Below, piece by piece: positions 44,989 through 53,196 of a stretch of DNA of 64,000 bases; position 1 is the stretch's first letter, and each line of letters starts with the position of its first letter. The DNA comes from Taibaiella sp. (GTDB lineage Bacteria > Bacteroidota > Bacteroidia > Chitinophagales > Chitinophagaceae): assembly GCA_021740995.1 (NCBI GenBank), contig JAIOYR010000009.1:1-64000 (forward strand), read 5' to 3'. The notes under the pieces are model-generated. The model saw only the letters and a program-made list of their open reading frames with translations. It made no database searches and had not been told where the DNA came from. Both the position numbers and the translations under genes were made by a program.

Positions 44989-46014
44989 ATGTTTGTTCTC
45001 AACAGCGAAATTACCATCGGCACCTTTCGGTTTAGCGGTGTACACGATGTGCTCATTAAAAAGAGCGTACATAGTATTGTAGAAACCGCAACAATAAAAA
45101 TACCGGCGATAGCGGCGATTGTATCAAACCGCAAAGTATCCGCAGAACGGATTACAACTGCGACACAATTTACAGAGGGTGATGCTGTAACAATAAAACT
45201 GGGCTACAACGGCGACATGAAAACCGAATTTAGCGGATTTGTGAAACACAGAAAGCTGGATATGCCCCTTGAAATAGAATGTGAGGGATACAGCTGGCTG
45301 CTGCGGAAAAACATCGCAAAAATTAAAAATAGCAACCTAACCCTTAAAGAACTACTGAGTACTGCAGTGGCAGATTTGCAGGGCAAAAACAAGATAACTG
45401 TGCAGTGCGAGGTGGACCTGAATATCCTCAACATCAGCCTGGATAATCCCACGGGTTTTGATGTAATCAAACATATCTCAAAATGTAGTGATGACAACAT
45501 TTCTTGCTTTTTTATAAAGCCCGATACTCTTTGGTGTGGCACACTATACACTGATGTAACCAATGATAAGACGACCATTGCTATAGAAAAAGTAAGGTGT
45601 AAACCGGGGCATAACACTATCAGGAAAAACACACTTTTGCCTCACAACACAGCAGGAAAACCCGGCAACGTACTATACAGCAGAAAACGTGGAGATGGTG
45701 AAATTATAGCAGGGAATTCTACGGTTGCTACTATTGAAAAAACGAAACATACCCTTACACTCAACCACATAAAGAATGCAGCTGAACTACAATTACTGGC
45801 AAATGAAAAAGCATACAGAAACACCTATACCGGCTACGAAGGCTCGTTTGTTTCCTTCCTTCAACCATATGCAGCACCCGGATATGTTGCATATGTAAAA
45901 GACAATACACACCCGGAAATGGATGGCAGTTACCTGATTGAGAGCACTGAAGTGCATTTTAGCATAAAGGGTGCGCGCAGGATAATAGAACTGGGAATTA
46001 GAACCGAAAAATAA
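44989..46014 (+). CDS. Baseplate hub protein (gpD / late control D-like)
   Basis: A 341-residue hub with the N-terminal barrel VHDVLIKKSVHSIVETATI and TQFTEGDAVTIKLGY. The second barrel contains FSGFVKHRK and ECEGYSWLLRKNI. Residues about 265-341 end with YIESTE-type strands (GSYLIESTEVHFSIKGARR). It trimerises around the spike as the central hub that the needle crosses. Order DUF6046-hub-spike-wedge is canonical. Confidence 0.85.
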   Translation: MFVLNSEITIGTFRFSGVHDVLIKKSVHSIVETATIKIPAIAAIVSNRKVSAERITTATQFTEGDAVTIKLGYNGDMKTEFSGFVKHRKLDMPLEIECEGYSWLLRKNIAKIKNSNLTLKELLSTAVADLQGKNKITVQCEVDLNILNISLDNPTGFDVIKHISKCSDDNISCFFIKPDTLWCGTLYTDVTNDKTTIAIEKVRCKPGHNTIRKNTLLPHNTAGKPGNVLYSRKRGDGEIIAGNSTVATIEKTKHTLTLNHIKNAAELQLLANEKAYRNTYTGYEGSFVSFLQPYAAPGYVAYVKDNTHPEMDGSYLIESTEVHFSIKGARRIIELGIRTEK

Positions 46015-46021
46015 AACCCAT

Positions 46022-46570
46022 ATGACAAAGAACACAGCGAAAATCAAAGCAGGAATTACATTGCTGGCACAAAAGCCGTACGAAATACTCAGCGGCACTG
46101 TAGTTGCAGGGAGTGTAGATACAGAAGCAAATACAATAAGTGTACAAACCGGAAACGACCGCCCTCCTGTAGAGGACGTTTTACTCACTGCAGTAACTGG
46201 TGAAAATAGTGGCCTCATAATAGTGCCTAAAGAAGGAAGCCATGTTATTATCGGCAGTATTGATGGTCCCGGTCAATGGGTAGTGCTTAAGGCAAGCGAA
46301 CTGGCACAAGCCTCGATAAAAATTGGCACTGCCACTTTCCTGACAAATGAAAACAGCATTAAGATAGAAAGTAGTACTGCGGTACTGGATATAGGCAACC
46401 TTATAAAAATCAACACAGCGGGCGAGAGCCTCTTTACACTATTAAACGACCTTATTACAGCTATCACATTAATTACAGTTGGCACACCCTCCGGGCCCAG
46501 TACACCTCCTGTCAATGTAGCGTCATTCAGCGCATTGATACCCAGACTAAGTAATCTATTGAGTGCATAG
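46022..46570 (+). CDS. Baseplate spike / gpV-like protein
   Basis: A 182-residue protein with an OB-like fold at residues 20-85 (GTVVAGSVDTEANTISVQT; GLIIVPKEGSHVIIGSID). A repetitive beta segment follows (SIKIGTATFLTNENSIKIES; AVLDIGNLIKINTAGESLF) that reads as a short triple-stranded needle. The tail is Pro/Thr-rich and hydrophobic. It has no PAAR motif, so the tip may be a separate or absent protein. It follows the hub by 7 bases. Confidence 0.8.
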   Translation: MTKNTAKIKAGITLLAQKPYEILSGTVVAGSVDTEANTISVQTGNDRPPVEDVLLTAVTGENSGLIIVPKEGSHVIIGSIDGPGQWVVLKASELAQASIKIGTATFLTNENSIKIESSTAVLDIGNLIKINTAGESLFTLLNDLITAITLITVGTPSGPSTPPVNVASFSALIPRLSNLLSA

Positions 46571-46594
46571 TTACTCCCACAAACATCCTATTTT

Positions 46595-46894
46595 ATGGCT
46601 AAACAAATGACAGACATTGGTCTTAATGACAGCGAAGACATTACAATTTTTTTCGGTGACTTTCTGGTCGCCGAAAGCACTGCACAACACCAGCAGCAGC
46701 TATTACTCAACACAAAAGGCGATTTTAAAGAAAACCCTACGGTATGTGTGGGTGCATTAGGGTATCTGGATGATGAGCATTATCAGAATCTTATCCGTGC
46801 AGTAAATGTAGAGTTCACCAGAGATGGAATGGAAGTAGCAGAAGTATCGCTCTCGAATGAAGGAGTAATTAAAAGTGATGCTGTGTACACATAA
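46595..46894 (+). CDS. Baseplate wedge protein gpW/gp25-like
   Basis: Ninety-nine residues. TDIGLNDSEDITIFFGDFLV is followed by QQQLLLNTKGDFKENPTVCV and a GALGYLDDE turn, the gp25-like pattern 'l.t.kGe....P..G'. The C-terminal strand is REGME-VAEVSL-like. Its location between spike and gpJ homologue is as in P2 (V-W-J). gp25-type wedges nucleate sheath assembly. Confidence 0.78.
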   Translation: MAKQMTDIGLNDSEDITIFFGDFLVAESTAQHQQQLLLNTKGDFKENPTVCVGALGYLDDEHYQNLIRAVNVEFTRDGMEVAEVSLSNEGVIKSDAVYT

Positions 46895-46933
46895 GAATCA
46901 GCTCAAAACTTAAACCCTATGAAACTATAATCT

Positions 46934-47878
46934 ATGAAAACAGTAAGAACACAGCCCAACCAAAGTTTGCTGGATATCATACTCACTGAGTATGGCTCGC
47001 TGGAGGCAGGCATGCAAGTGGCTGCAGCTAACAATATTGACATCAGCAGCATACCCATGACCGGCAGCGTACACAATTTGCCGATAGTGCAGTCCGGCTC
47101 AATAGACTTTGAAGGTACTGGCTATCTGCGGCAAAACAGTGTAGTAATTGGAACGCTGGCACTACCCTTACTTGAGTATATGATAGTTTTAAAACCTGTA
47201 CTTGCCATAGTTCCTAATGTAGTCGGCGACCCGCACATTATAGGCTACTATTCTTACGACTTTACAGAATCTCCGGGGTTCATTCACATCAATCCCTTAG
47301 CCAGTGCTTATCCTTCTGACAACAGAGTATACTATGAAACCGAAGAACGTTATCTTACTGGTCACCCACCAGAATCCTCGTTGCCACTTAGTGTTACTGC
47401 GATGTCTGCTGCATCTATTCCCTACAAACTGACATGGACCGTAGGACTTGGGTACATGATGGTGTGGAGCGATATTACATTTCCTGTTGTAACAGGTACG
47501 TTCGAAGACGTAGAGGGCAATAAAGCATACTATGCTCCTCTGACTATACTAGACAACACCACACAGGATGTAATAGAACATTTGATGGGCGACTTGTCTG
47601 TAGCGTTGGTGTCGGCTACAGCCTCACTCGCTACCTTCCGGCTAACCCGTTCTCATATTCCTATCCTGTTGGCCAACTTCAGGGAACACACTATGGAATG
47701 GCTGGAAGCCGCTACCACAGGCACCCCTGATCCACTGGATCCGTTAAATACCAACAAGACAATAATCACAGTAGGTGCCGGTGTACATACTGTGGGTATA
47801 AAGACTACTTATCTTTTTCCCGGAGGCACACCATCCTATCCTGCGTCAGCATTTACGATGGTCCTTAAGGTTCTCTAA
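46934..47878 (+). CDS. LysM-like baseplate-associated protein
   Basis: A 314-residue protein. Residues 1-55 look like a LysM module (QPNQSLLDIILTEYGSLEA, then AANNIDISSIP). The rest is beta-rich with no known enzyme motif and ends in a GVHTVGIKTTYLFPGGT segment. LysM proteins in tails (P2 gpX) join hub and tube or touch peptidoglycan. Here the LysM is at the N terminus of a larger protein. The remaining 260 residues are unassigned. Confidence 0.6.
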   Translation: MKTVRTQPNQSLLDIILTEYGSLEAGMQVAAANNIDISSIPMTGSVHNLPIVQSGSIDFEGTGYLRQNSVVIGTLALPLLEYMIVLKPVLAIVPNVVGDPHIIGYYSYDFTESPGFIHINPLASAYPSDNRVYYETEERYLTGHPPESSLPLSVTAMSAASIPYKLTWTVGLGYMMVWSDITFPVVTGTFEDVEGNKAYYAPLTILDNTTQDVIEHLMGDLSVALVSATASLATFRLTRSHIPILLANFREHTMEWLEAATTGTPDPLDPLNTNKTIITVGAGVHTVGIKTTYLFPGGTPSYPASAFTMVLKVL

Positions 47879-47901
47879 TTCTATCTATTAAACCTACTAT
47901 C

Positions 47902-48732
47902 ATGGCACGAACAATTGCAGTTATACAACAACAAATAATAGAGACAAAAAATGCAGACCCAACATTAAGCTCCTATGAATGGAGCGACAGCAAGGTGGCC
48001 ATCTGGCGACTATGGACCTATGTAATAGCATTCTGTATATGGACGCTCGAGAACTTGTTTGACTACCACAAAATAGAAGTATCAGATATAATTTCTACCC
48101 AGAAACCACATACATTGCAATGGTATGTGCACAAAGCGAAACTATTCCAGTATGGCGATTCACTCCCTGCAAATTCCGACATTTATGCCACAACATCCAC
48201 CGACCCGGCAATAGTCATTGTGAAATACGCAGCTGCAGTAGAGCTTGCCAACATGGTTCGAATCAAGGTGGCAAAAGAAAATGCCGGAACACTGGAAAGC
48301 CTGTCTATTGCAGAGCTTGCTGCCTTTACAGGTTACATGAGCCGCATAAAGGATGCAGGTGTCCGGCTGCAACTCACCAGCGGCGACCCGGACAATCTTC
48401 AGTTGGCATTATCTGTCTACTACGATCCACTCGTACTTAGCAGCACTGGCTCCCGGATTGATGGGGCTTCTTTCACGCCTGTTATGGATGCTATTAATTC
48501 TTTTCTAGCTGACCTGCCCTTTAATGGTGTCTTTGTTCTAAACGAACTTATCGTTGCATTACAGGCAATTGATGGTGTGAAGATTGGTTACATACTGAGC
48601 GCCCAGGCAAACTATGCAGCTACACCTTACTTACCTATAACTATTAAGTACACCCCTGATGCGGGTTACATGGCACTCGATGAGACCTACTTCAATGCAA
48701 ACGTTACCTACACACCTTACGCCGCAGCATAG
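47902..48732 (+). CDS. Baseplate J-like wedge protein
   Basis: A 276-residue protein. The N terminus has SYEWSDSKVAIWRLWTYVIA and FCIWTLENLFDYHKIEVSD, followed by a GDPDNLQLALSVYYDPLVLS core and a FVLNELIVALQAIDGVKIGY C-terminal piece. The last part is the usual '...l...i..v.GV...' of gpJ/gp47 wedges. It would link to the gpI-like protein downstream to make the baseplate wedge. Confidence 0.7.
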   Translation: MARTIAVIQQQIIETKNADPTLSSYEWSDSKVAIWRLWTYVIAFCIWTLENLFDYHKIEVSDIISTQKPHTLQWYVHKAKLFQYGDSLPANSDIYATTSTDPAIVIVKYAAAVELANMVRIKVAKENAGTLESLSIAELAAFTGYMSRIKDAGVRLQLTSGDPDNLQLALSVYYDPLVLSSTGSRIDGASFTPVMDAINSFLADLPFNGVFVLNELIVALQAIDGVKIGYILSAQANYAATPYLPITIKYTPDAGYMALDETYFNANVTYTPYAAA

Positions 48733-48793
48733 CATGTACTGATGTATGACTGTCCATCCTTTTTCAATTCTATATCTTTTTAAGACTACAACA

Positions 48794-49297
48794 ATGGGCT
48801 TCTTTGATATTAACTACGACACACTCCGTGTGCAATTACTACCCGTACGATTGCGAAAATCCGTTATGAAAGCCTGGCTGCGCTGCCTGCTCATACCTGT
48901 AAAGTGGTTGCACAATGTGTTCATGATAGACCGGGAAAGTAATCTATATTATCTCGCCCACAATAGCCAGATAGTATACCTGGAAGCTGTACTCAACGAC
49001 GTCTTTGACCCTATATCCAGAGGTATATTTATTGAAGATGGGCTGTACGAAGACCCCCTGTTTACCTACCTGATACCGGAAGAACGACCGCTGTGGCTTG
49101 GACTAAGCAGCGAATCAGGTACTGTTGGCTATACTGTACCGATCGCACTCTTCACAGATGCAGAAACTTCTTTACTAGGCAATGCCTTTATCGTTAATGT
49201 ACCGGGTGCAGTATCCTTTGATACAGACAGAATGAAAGCTCTTATCAACCGATACAGGCTTGCCGGAAGAAGCATTTATCAGATAGTAATCTATTAG
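48794..49297 (+). CDS. Tail protein I-like baseplate protein
   Basis: About 167 residues from ATG 48794 (MGFFDINYDTLRVQLLPVRL). It shows a conserved-looking LLIPVKWLHNVFMIDRESNL and a LEAVLNDVFDPISRGIFIED helix typical of Bacteroidota gpI-like wedge proteins. The position between J-like and fibre genes is that of P2 I. A longer frame from 48746 starts with a weak codon and is not favoured. Confidence 0.68.
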   Translation: MGFFDINYDTLRVQLLPVRLRKSVMKAWLRCLLIPVKWLHNVFMIDRESNLYYLAHNSQIVYLEAVLNDVFDPISRGIFIEDGLYEDPLFTYLIPEERPLWLGLSSESGTVGYTVPIALFTDAETSLLGNAFIVNVPGAVSFDTDRMKALINRYRLAGRSIYQIVIY

Positions 49298-49346
49298 TTC
49301 TTTGCGTTTCCTCCTTGCATTTTAATCACTAAATTTTATTCCGAAC

Positions 49347-50186
49347 ATGAAATCAATTGACTTTACACAACCCGGTGGTTTTCCGCTCACACAAGACCAG
49401 CTCCATTATCTGCAGCAGGCATATACCGAAAGTACCCGCGCTCTGGCGGCTATGGGTGGAGATAGCTCCACTCCATACACTATCAGCGGAATGACCGTAA
49501 CCAACCCTGCTACCGGAGATTACACCATTACGGATGGTTGGTTTTATTACAACAACGAAATGGTACGCTGCTTAGCCGGCAGTATTACCGGAGCCAGCGG
49601 CTCTTCCGATGCATTTATTGTTATCACAAATACTGCAGCACCACTTGTTTACAACGATGGCAGCACACCCAATGTAGTGCTCGACCAAACTGCTTCTTTG
49701 CAGGTATTGCCTTCCGGCACTCCTACCGATGCTACCCATTTTCTACTGAGTGCACTACGCAGATTTGGCAGTGGTTTTGGTGCTGCTAACCGCGAAGCAG
49801 CATGGAAGACCCTGGCAATAAGCACGCCCGCGGCTGATGGGGGCGTTACAGGCACAGTCTATTACAAAAAAGACCACACCGCCAACACCCTGCACATTCG
49901 CGGACTACTGACCGCAGCTAATGCCCAGAACTTTGCTGCCTCCCCCGGCACACTGTTTTATCTCATGGGTACGCTGCCTGCAGGTTATGTGCCTAATAAC
50001 ACGGCACAATTTACTGCTCAAAGCTTTGGTGCAGCATCTATTAAAGATGATCTTGGCATAGCTTGGATAAAGCAAATTAATTTTGGAATTAACAATACAG
50101 GGCAGTTATTTGCTAACTGGATTAAACCAGACATTGCAGTCGGGGGTTACGGCGTTAATTTTAATAGTATTATATCGCTCGACTAA
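49347..50186 (+). CDS. Short tail fibre/tip protein
   Basis: A 279-residue protein. N-terminal anchor FTQPGGFPLTQDQLHYLQQA; middle rich in Ser/Thr/Ala/Gly beta (YTISGMTVTNPATGDYTITD); C-terminal globular beta domain (TVYYKKDHTANTLHIRGLL). The layout is anchor-shaft-head, but the shaft is brief, so it is a short fibre or tip, with the head as receptor binder. No chaperone gene follows; the next gene, mreD, is convergent 4 bases away. Confidence 0.65.
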   Translation: MKSIDFTQPGGFPLTQDQLHYLQQAYTESTRALAAMGGDSSTPYTISGMTVTNPATGDYTITDGWFYYNNEMVRCLAGSITGASGSSDAFIVITNTAAPLVYNDGSTPNVVLDQTASLQVLPSGTPTDATHFLLSALRRFGSGFGAANREAAWKTLAISTPAADGGVTGTVYYKKDHTANTLHIRGLLTAANAQNFAASPGTLFYLMGTLPAGYVPNNTAQFTAQSFGAASIKDDLGIAWIKQINFGINNTGQLFANWIKPDIAVGGYGVNFNSIISLD

Positions 50187-50190
50187 TACC

Positions 50191-50736
50191 CTATATTCTT
50201 GAAGTATCCTGTCTTGTAAAGAGCAGCAGATATACGATTATGAACATCATAGATGTCAGCGTCGATGCCGTTGTTTTGAGCAGCAACATCCCTACGTTCG
50301 AAAGGTTCCACATCTCTATAGAAAAAAACAAAAGATGGTGCAGCACTATCAGGAAACCACTGTATACCAAAAAAGGCATCCAGCCCATGTTTTTGATAGA
50401 GGGCTGCATACCAGTATACTCCGACAGGTTTCTGGGCAGCAGTGCACTCAGCACATTGGTGCGCAGGTAAGCTATAAGCACCGTGGCACATGCGTGCATG
50501 CCTGCAGTATTGCTAAATGCATCAATTGTTGTGCCCAATACAAATCCGGACAGGAGCAGTCCCCATACGGGCATTTCGAACGGAAGCAGCAACAAAAACA
50601 ATGGATAAATCAACGGAATAAATACGGGAAACCCCGATGGTTCGCTCCACCAGCGCAGGGTTATCTTGTTGAGTATAAGCGCCTGAAGCAGTACGATGAT
50701 GCAAAACCGTAAAATATTTTTCAGATATACGTTCAT
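50191..50736 (-). CDS. mreD: Rod-shape determining protein MreD
   Basis: A 181-residue inner-membrane protein with five to six helices (CIIVLLQALILNKITL; FIPLIYPLFLLLLPF; VLGTTIDAFSNTAGMHA). The Asp-Ala-Phe and Asn positions in that stretch and placement after mreC identify it. It works with MreB and MreC in the elongasome. Its stop faces the fibre gene with a 4-base gap. Confidence 0.85.
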   Translation of the reverse strand: MNVYLKNILRFCIIVLLQALILNKITLRWWSEPSGFPVFIPLIYPLFLLLLPFEMPVWGLLLSGFVLGTTIDAFSNTAGMHACATVLIAYLRTNVLSALLPRNLSEYTGMQPSIKNMGWMPFLVYSGFLIVLHHLLFFSIEMWNLSNVGMLLLKTTASTLTSMMFIIVYLLLFTRQDTSRI

Positions 50737-50785
50737 ACCGTTACCGTTTTTTTCTCTTTTTTCTAAAATAATTAAAGACTATACA

Positions 50786-51643
50786 TTACTTCTTTGCTGT
50801 AGAGTCTTCCAATTGCTTTTTTTCAGTGCTCATTTTATTTTCTACCACATATACATATTGCAGGTTTCTAAAATCGGTAGATGAGCGCAGATATATATGC
50901 TGCATTGCATTCTTCTTTACCATTTCCGTTTTTATCACCGTACCTATCAGCACCTCCGGCGGAAAATAAAGTGAATAACTGTTAGTAAATACAGAATCAC
51001 CTTTCTTTACTACTACCTGTTGCGGCACATCTATCATTGTCAGCACCCGTGGATTCTTACCATCCCATATCACAAAGCCGTTGGCGGTGTTTCTTAGCCG
51101 TGCACTTACTTTTTGTTTGGCACTGAGCACAGACAGTATACTGGAATAGTTGCGCGATACATGTTCAACCCTGCCCACTACACCCGTACCAGAAAGCACT
51201 GCCATGTTTTTGTAAATACCCGATGCCGAGCCACGATTGATGGTGATATAATTGTCGCTTGCATTCACAGAGTTGTTGATTACTCGGGCTGTGCGATATT
51301 CATATTCCGCATAGCGCACAATATGCTTAGACGAGTCTCCTACTAAAGACCGGGTGTGTATTACAGTATCCGTTAGTGTATCTATACTACGGTATTGCTC
51401 CACTAGTTGGCGCAGCCGGGCGTTTTCATTCAGCAGGCTATCGTTCATTTTACGCAGCCCGAAATAGTACAAAACATCGCTCTGCTTTTTGTATACCAGA
51501 CCAGATACTGCATTAGCAGAGCTCACTATATCATTTCCCTGTAGCGTATTGGTTCGCTGAATGAAAATAATACATACTACCTCTAGTGTAAGAAACAATA
51601 TGAGGTTAAAAAAACGACGTATGAAGAGTATGAAATTGCGCAA
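50786..51643 (-). CDS. mreC: Rod-shape determining protein MreC
   Basis: A 285-residue protein with one N-terminal TM helix, a coiled coil (residues about 60-95, DSLLNENARLRQLVEQY) and the MreC beta-barrel (VINNSVNASDNYITINRGSA; VLSGTGVVGRVEHVSRNYSS). The start is a TTG at 51643: MRNFILFIRRFF is the normal N terminus of Bacteroidota MreC and no ATG lies near. Periplasmic scaffold of the elongasome. Confidence 0.92.
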   Translation of the reverse strand: MRNFILFIRRFFNLILFLTLEVVCIIFIQRTNTLQGNDIVSSANAVSGLVYKKQSDVLYYFGLRKMNDSLLNENARLRQLVEQYRSIDTLTDTVIHTRSLVGDSSKHIVRYAEYEYRTARVINNSVNASDNYITINRGSASGIYKNMAVLSGTGVVGRVEHVSRNYSSILSVLSAKQKVSARLRNTANGFVIWDGKNPRVLTMIDVPQQVVVKKGDSVFTNSYSLYFPPEVLIGTVIKTEMVKKNAMQHIYLRSSTDFRNLQYVYVVENKMSTEKKQLEDSTAKK

Positions 51644-51748
51644 TTCGTATCAGGAATTTGGGAATTTGGAATTAGTAATCCGGATTTTGGTAGAAGGTGC
51701 TATTTGTCCCAACTTGTCAAATCCCAAATTCTTAATCCCCCAAAAAAA

Positions 51749-52780
51749 CTACTTCATCAAAAACGGCATCCTTGCTATGTTCTTCAATGCCATACCCGTG
51801 CCACGCACCACTGCACGCAGCGGGTCGTCTGCTACATGTACCGGCAGTTTTATCTTATGAGATATTCGCTTGTCGAGCCCCCGTAGCAATGCACCACCTC
51901 CTGTCAGGTACAAGCCCCTCCTATAGATGTCTGCAGCCAGCTCAGGCGGGGTGCTTTCCAGTGCTTTTAGTATAGCCTCCTCTATTTTGAAAATCGATTT
52001 GTCCAATGCTTCCGCTACTTCCTGATAAGACACCATTATCTGCTTTGGTATACCGGTTACCAGATCTCTTCCGTTTACAGCTATATCGTCGGGGGGGTTA
52101 TCCAGTTCTTTCAGTGCCGAGCCCACATGTATTTTTATTTGCTCAGCGGTGCGCTCGCCTATCATCAGGCTATGGTAGCGGCGCATTGCCTCCATAATAT
52201 CGCCTGTAAACTCATCTCCGGCTATTCTTATACTCTGGTCGCAAACTATACCTGCCAGTGCTATTACAGATATACCGGTTGTGCCACCACCTATATCTAT
52301 TATCATATTCCCGGTAGGCTCTTCTACATCTATACCTATACCCAGCGCTGCTGCCATTGGTTCATGTATCATATACACCTCTTTGGCTCCCGCCTGCTCT
52401 GCCGAGTCACGCACTGCACGTTTCTCAACCTCTGTAATGCTGGATGGTATACAAATAACCATACGCCAGCTGGGTGGAAACATTGGCTTCTTAGGGTATA
52501 CCAGTTTTATCATTTCGCGCAGCATTCCTTCTGCTGCGTTGAAGTCTGCAATTACACCATCTTTTAGCGGACGAATGGTTTTAAGGTTTTCATGTGTTTT
52601 TTCATGCATCATCATTGCCTTCTTCCCTACAGCAACTATTTTATTGGTAGTGCGGTCTATGGCTACTATCGATGGTTCATCTACTACCACCTGATCGTTA
52701 TGTATTATTAGCGTATTAGCCGTACCAAGATCTATTGCTATCTCTTGTGTCAGAAATTTAAAAAAGCCTAAAAAACTCAT
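51749..52780 (-). CDS. mreB: Rod-shape determining actin homologue MreB
   Basis: A 343-residue actin-like ATPase with DLGTANTLI (phosphate 1), a VDEPSIVAIDR strand, GNMIIDIGGGTTGISVIAL (phosphate 2), and YLTGGGALLRGLDK (adenosine). It directs cell-wall synthesis. It heads the mreB-mreC-mreD set on the minus strand. mreC lies 105 bases downstream across a repeat-rich gap (GGAATTTGG-type direct repeats at about 51654-51672). Confidence 0.97.
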   Translation of the reverse strand: MSFLGFFKFLTQEIAIDLGTANTLIIHNDQVVVDEPSIVAIDRTTNKIVAVGKKAMMMHEKTHENLKTIRPLKDGVIADFNAAEGMLREMIKLVYPKKPMFPPSWRMVICIPSSITEVEKRAVRDSAEQAGAKEVYMIHEPMAAALGIGIDVEEPTGNMIIDIGGGTTGISVIALAGIVCDQSIRIAGDEFTGDIMEAMRRYHSLMIGERTAEQIKIHVGSALKELDNPPDDIAVNGRDLVTGIPKQIMVSYQEVAEALDKSIFKIEEAILKALESTPPELAADIYRRGLYLTGGGALLRGLDKRISHKIKLPVHVADDPLRAVVRGTGMALKNIARMPFLMK

Positions 52781-53109
52781 TATGGCAGTATTTTATAATT
52801 ATCGCAAAAGTGCGAAAAAAGTATTTCAATCGGGGGTAAATCTACCCTTGTGCGCAAAATTATGTAAATATTTATGCCCAAACAGGTAATTTATAGGCCA
52901 CGGTCATATTTTACTTCTCTGTTCTGTTTATCCTATGTATATTATAATGTTTAAATAATAAATTTTCTTTCAAAATTGCACTGAAAACATAGAATTCATC
53001 GAAATACATAAACACATAACTACATTCATTTAAAGCATTTTCTCCTTGCCAGTCGTATAATATATACTGTATTTTGTAGTCATGATAAACAAGTATCCCT
53101 CTTTTTTTA

Positions 53110-53117
53110 TACTTTTG
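53110..53117 (+). promoter_or_regulatory. -7 box in the mreB-carB intergenic region
   Basis: TACTTTTG followed by CACC, a perfect -7 element; the -33 box at proper spacing is weak (nearest TTTG is at 53073-53076). It would start carB transcription near 53123, 74 bases before the ATG. The rest of this 416-base gap is AT-rich with no supported gene. Confidence 0.5.
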
Positions 53118-53196
53118 CACCCCGGGCGTTGAGCCCGATTTCTATATCTGCTCAGCCCATTTTTCTTTTTTATTTTTAATAATATACTTTGTTCTG

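Larger units (their letters stand above)
36709..50186 (+). mobile_element. Domesticated contractile-tailed phage particle locus (no packaging or integration genes)
   Basis: Eighteen or so plus-strand genes encode head maturation, capsid, sheath, tube, tape measure, baseplate and fibre in P2/Mu-like order. The locus begins at the prohead protease and ends at the fibre. Terminase, portal, MuF-type head protein, integrase/transposase, repressor and replication genes are not present in or next to it. There are no direct-repeat att sites that I can see at its borders. It is likely a remnant kept for a host function, or a particle whose missing parts lie elsewhere. Confidence 0.8.

Noticed and set aside
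36709-50186. Classifying the locus as a T6SS or eCIS
   Set aside because: No TssM/TssJ/TssL, no ClpV-type or eCIS AAA+ ATPase, and no PAAR-type or toxin genes; presence of capsid and prohead protease points to a tailed-phage origin.
52911-53120. Minus-strand 69-codon frame between mreB and carB
   Set aside because: AT-rich chance frame rich in Tyr, Asn, Lys and Ile; it overlaps the carB -7 box and resembles no protein family.
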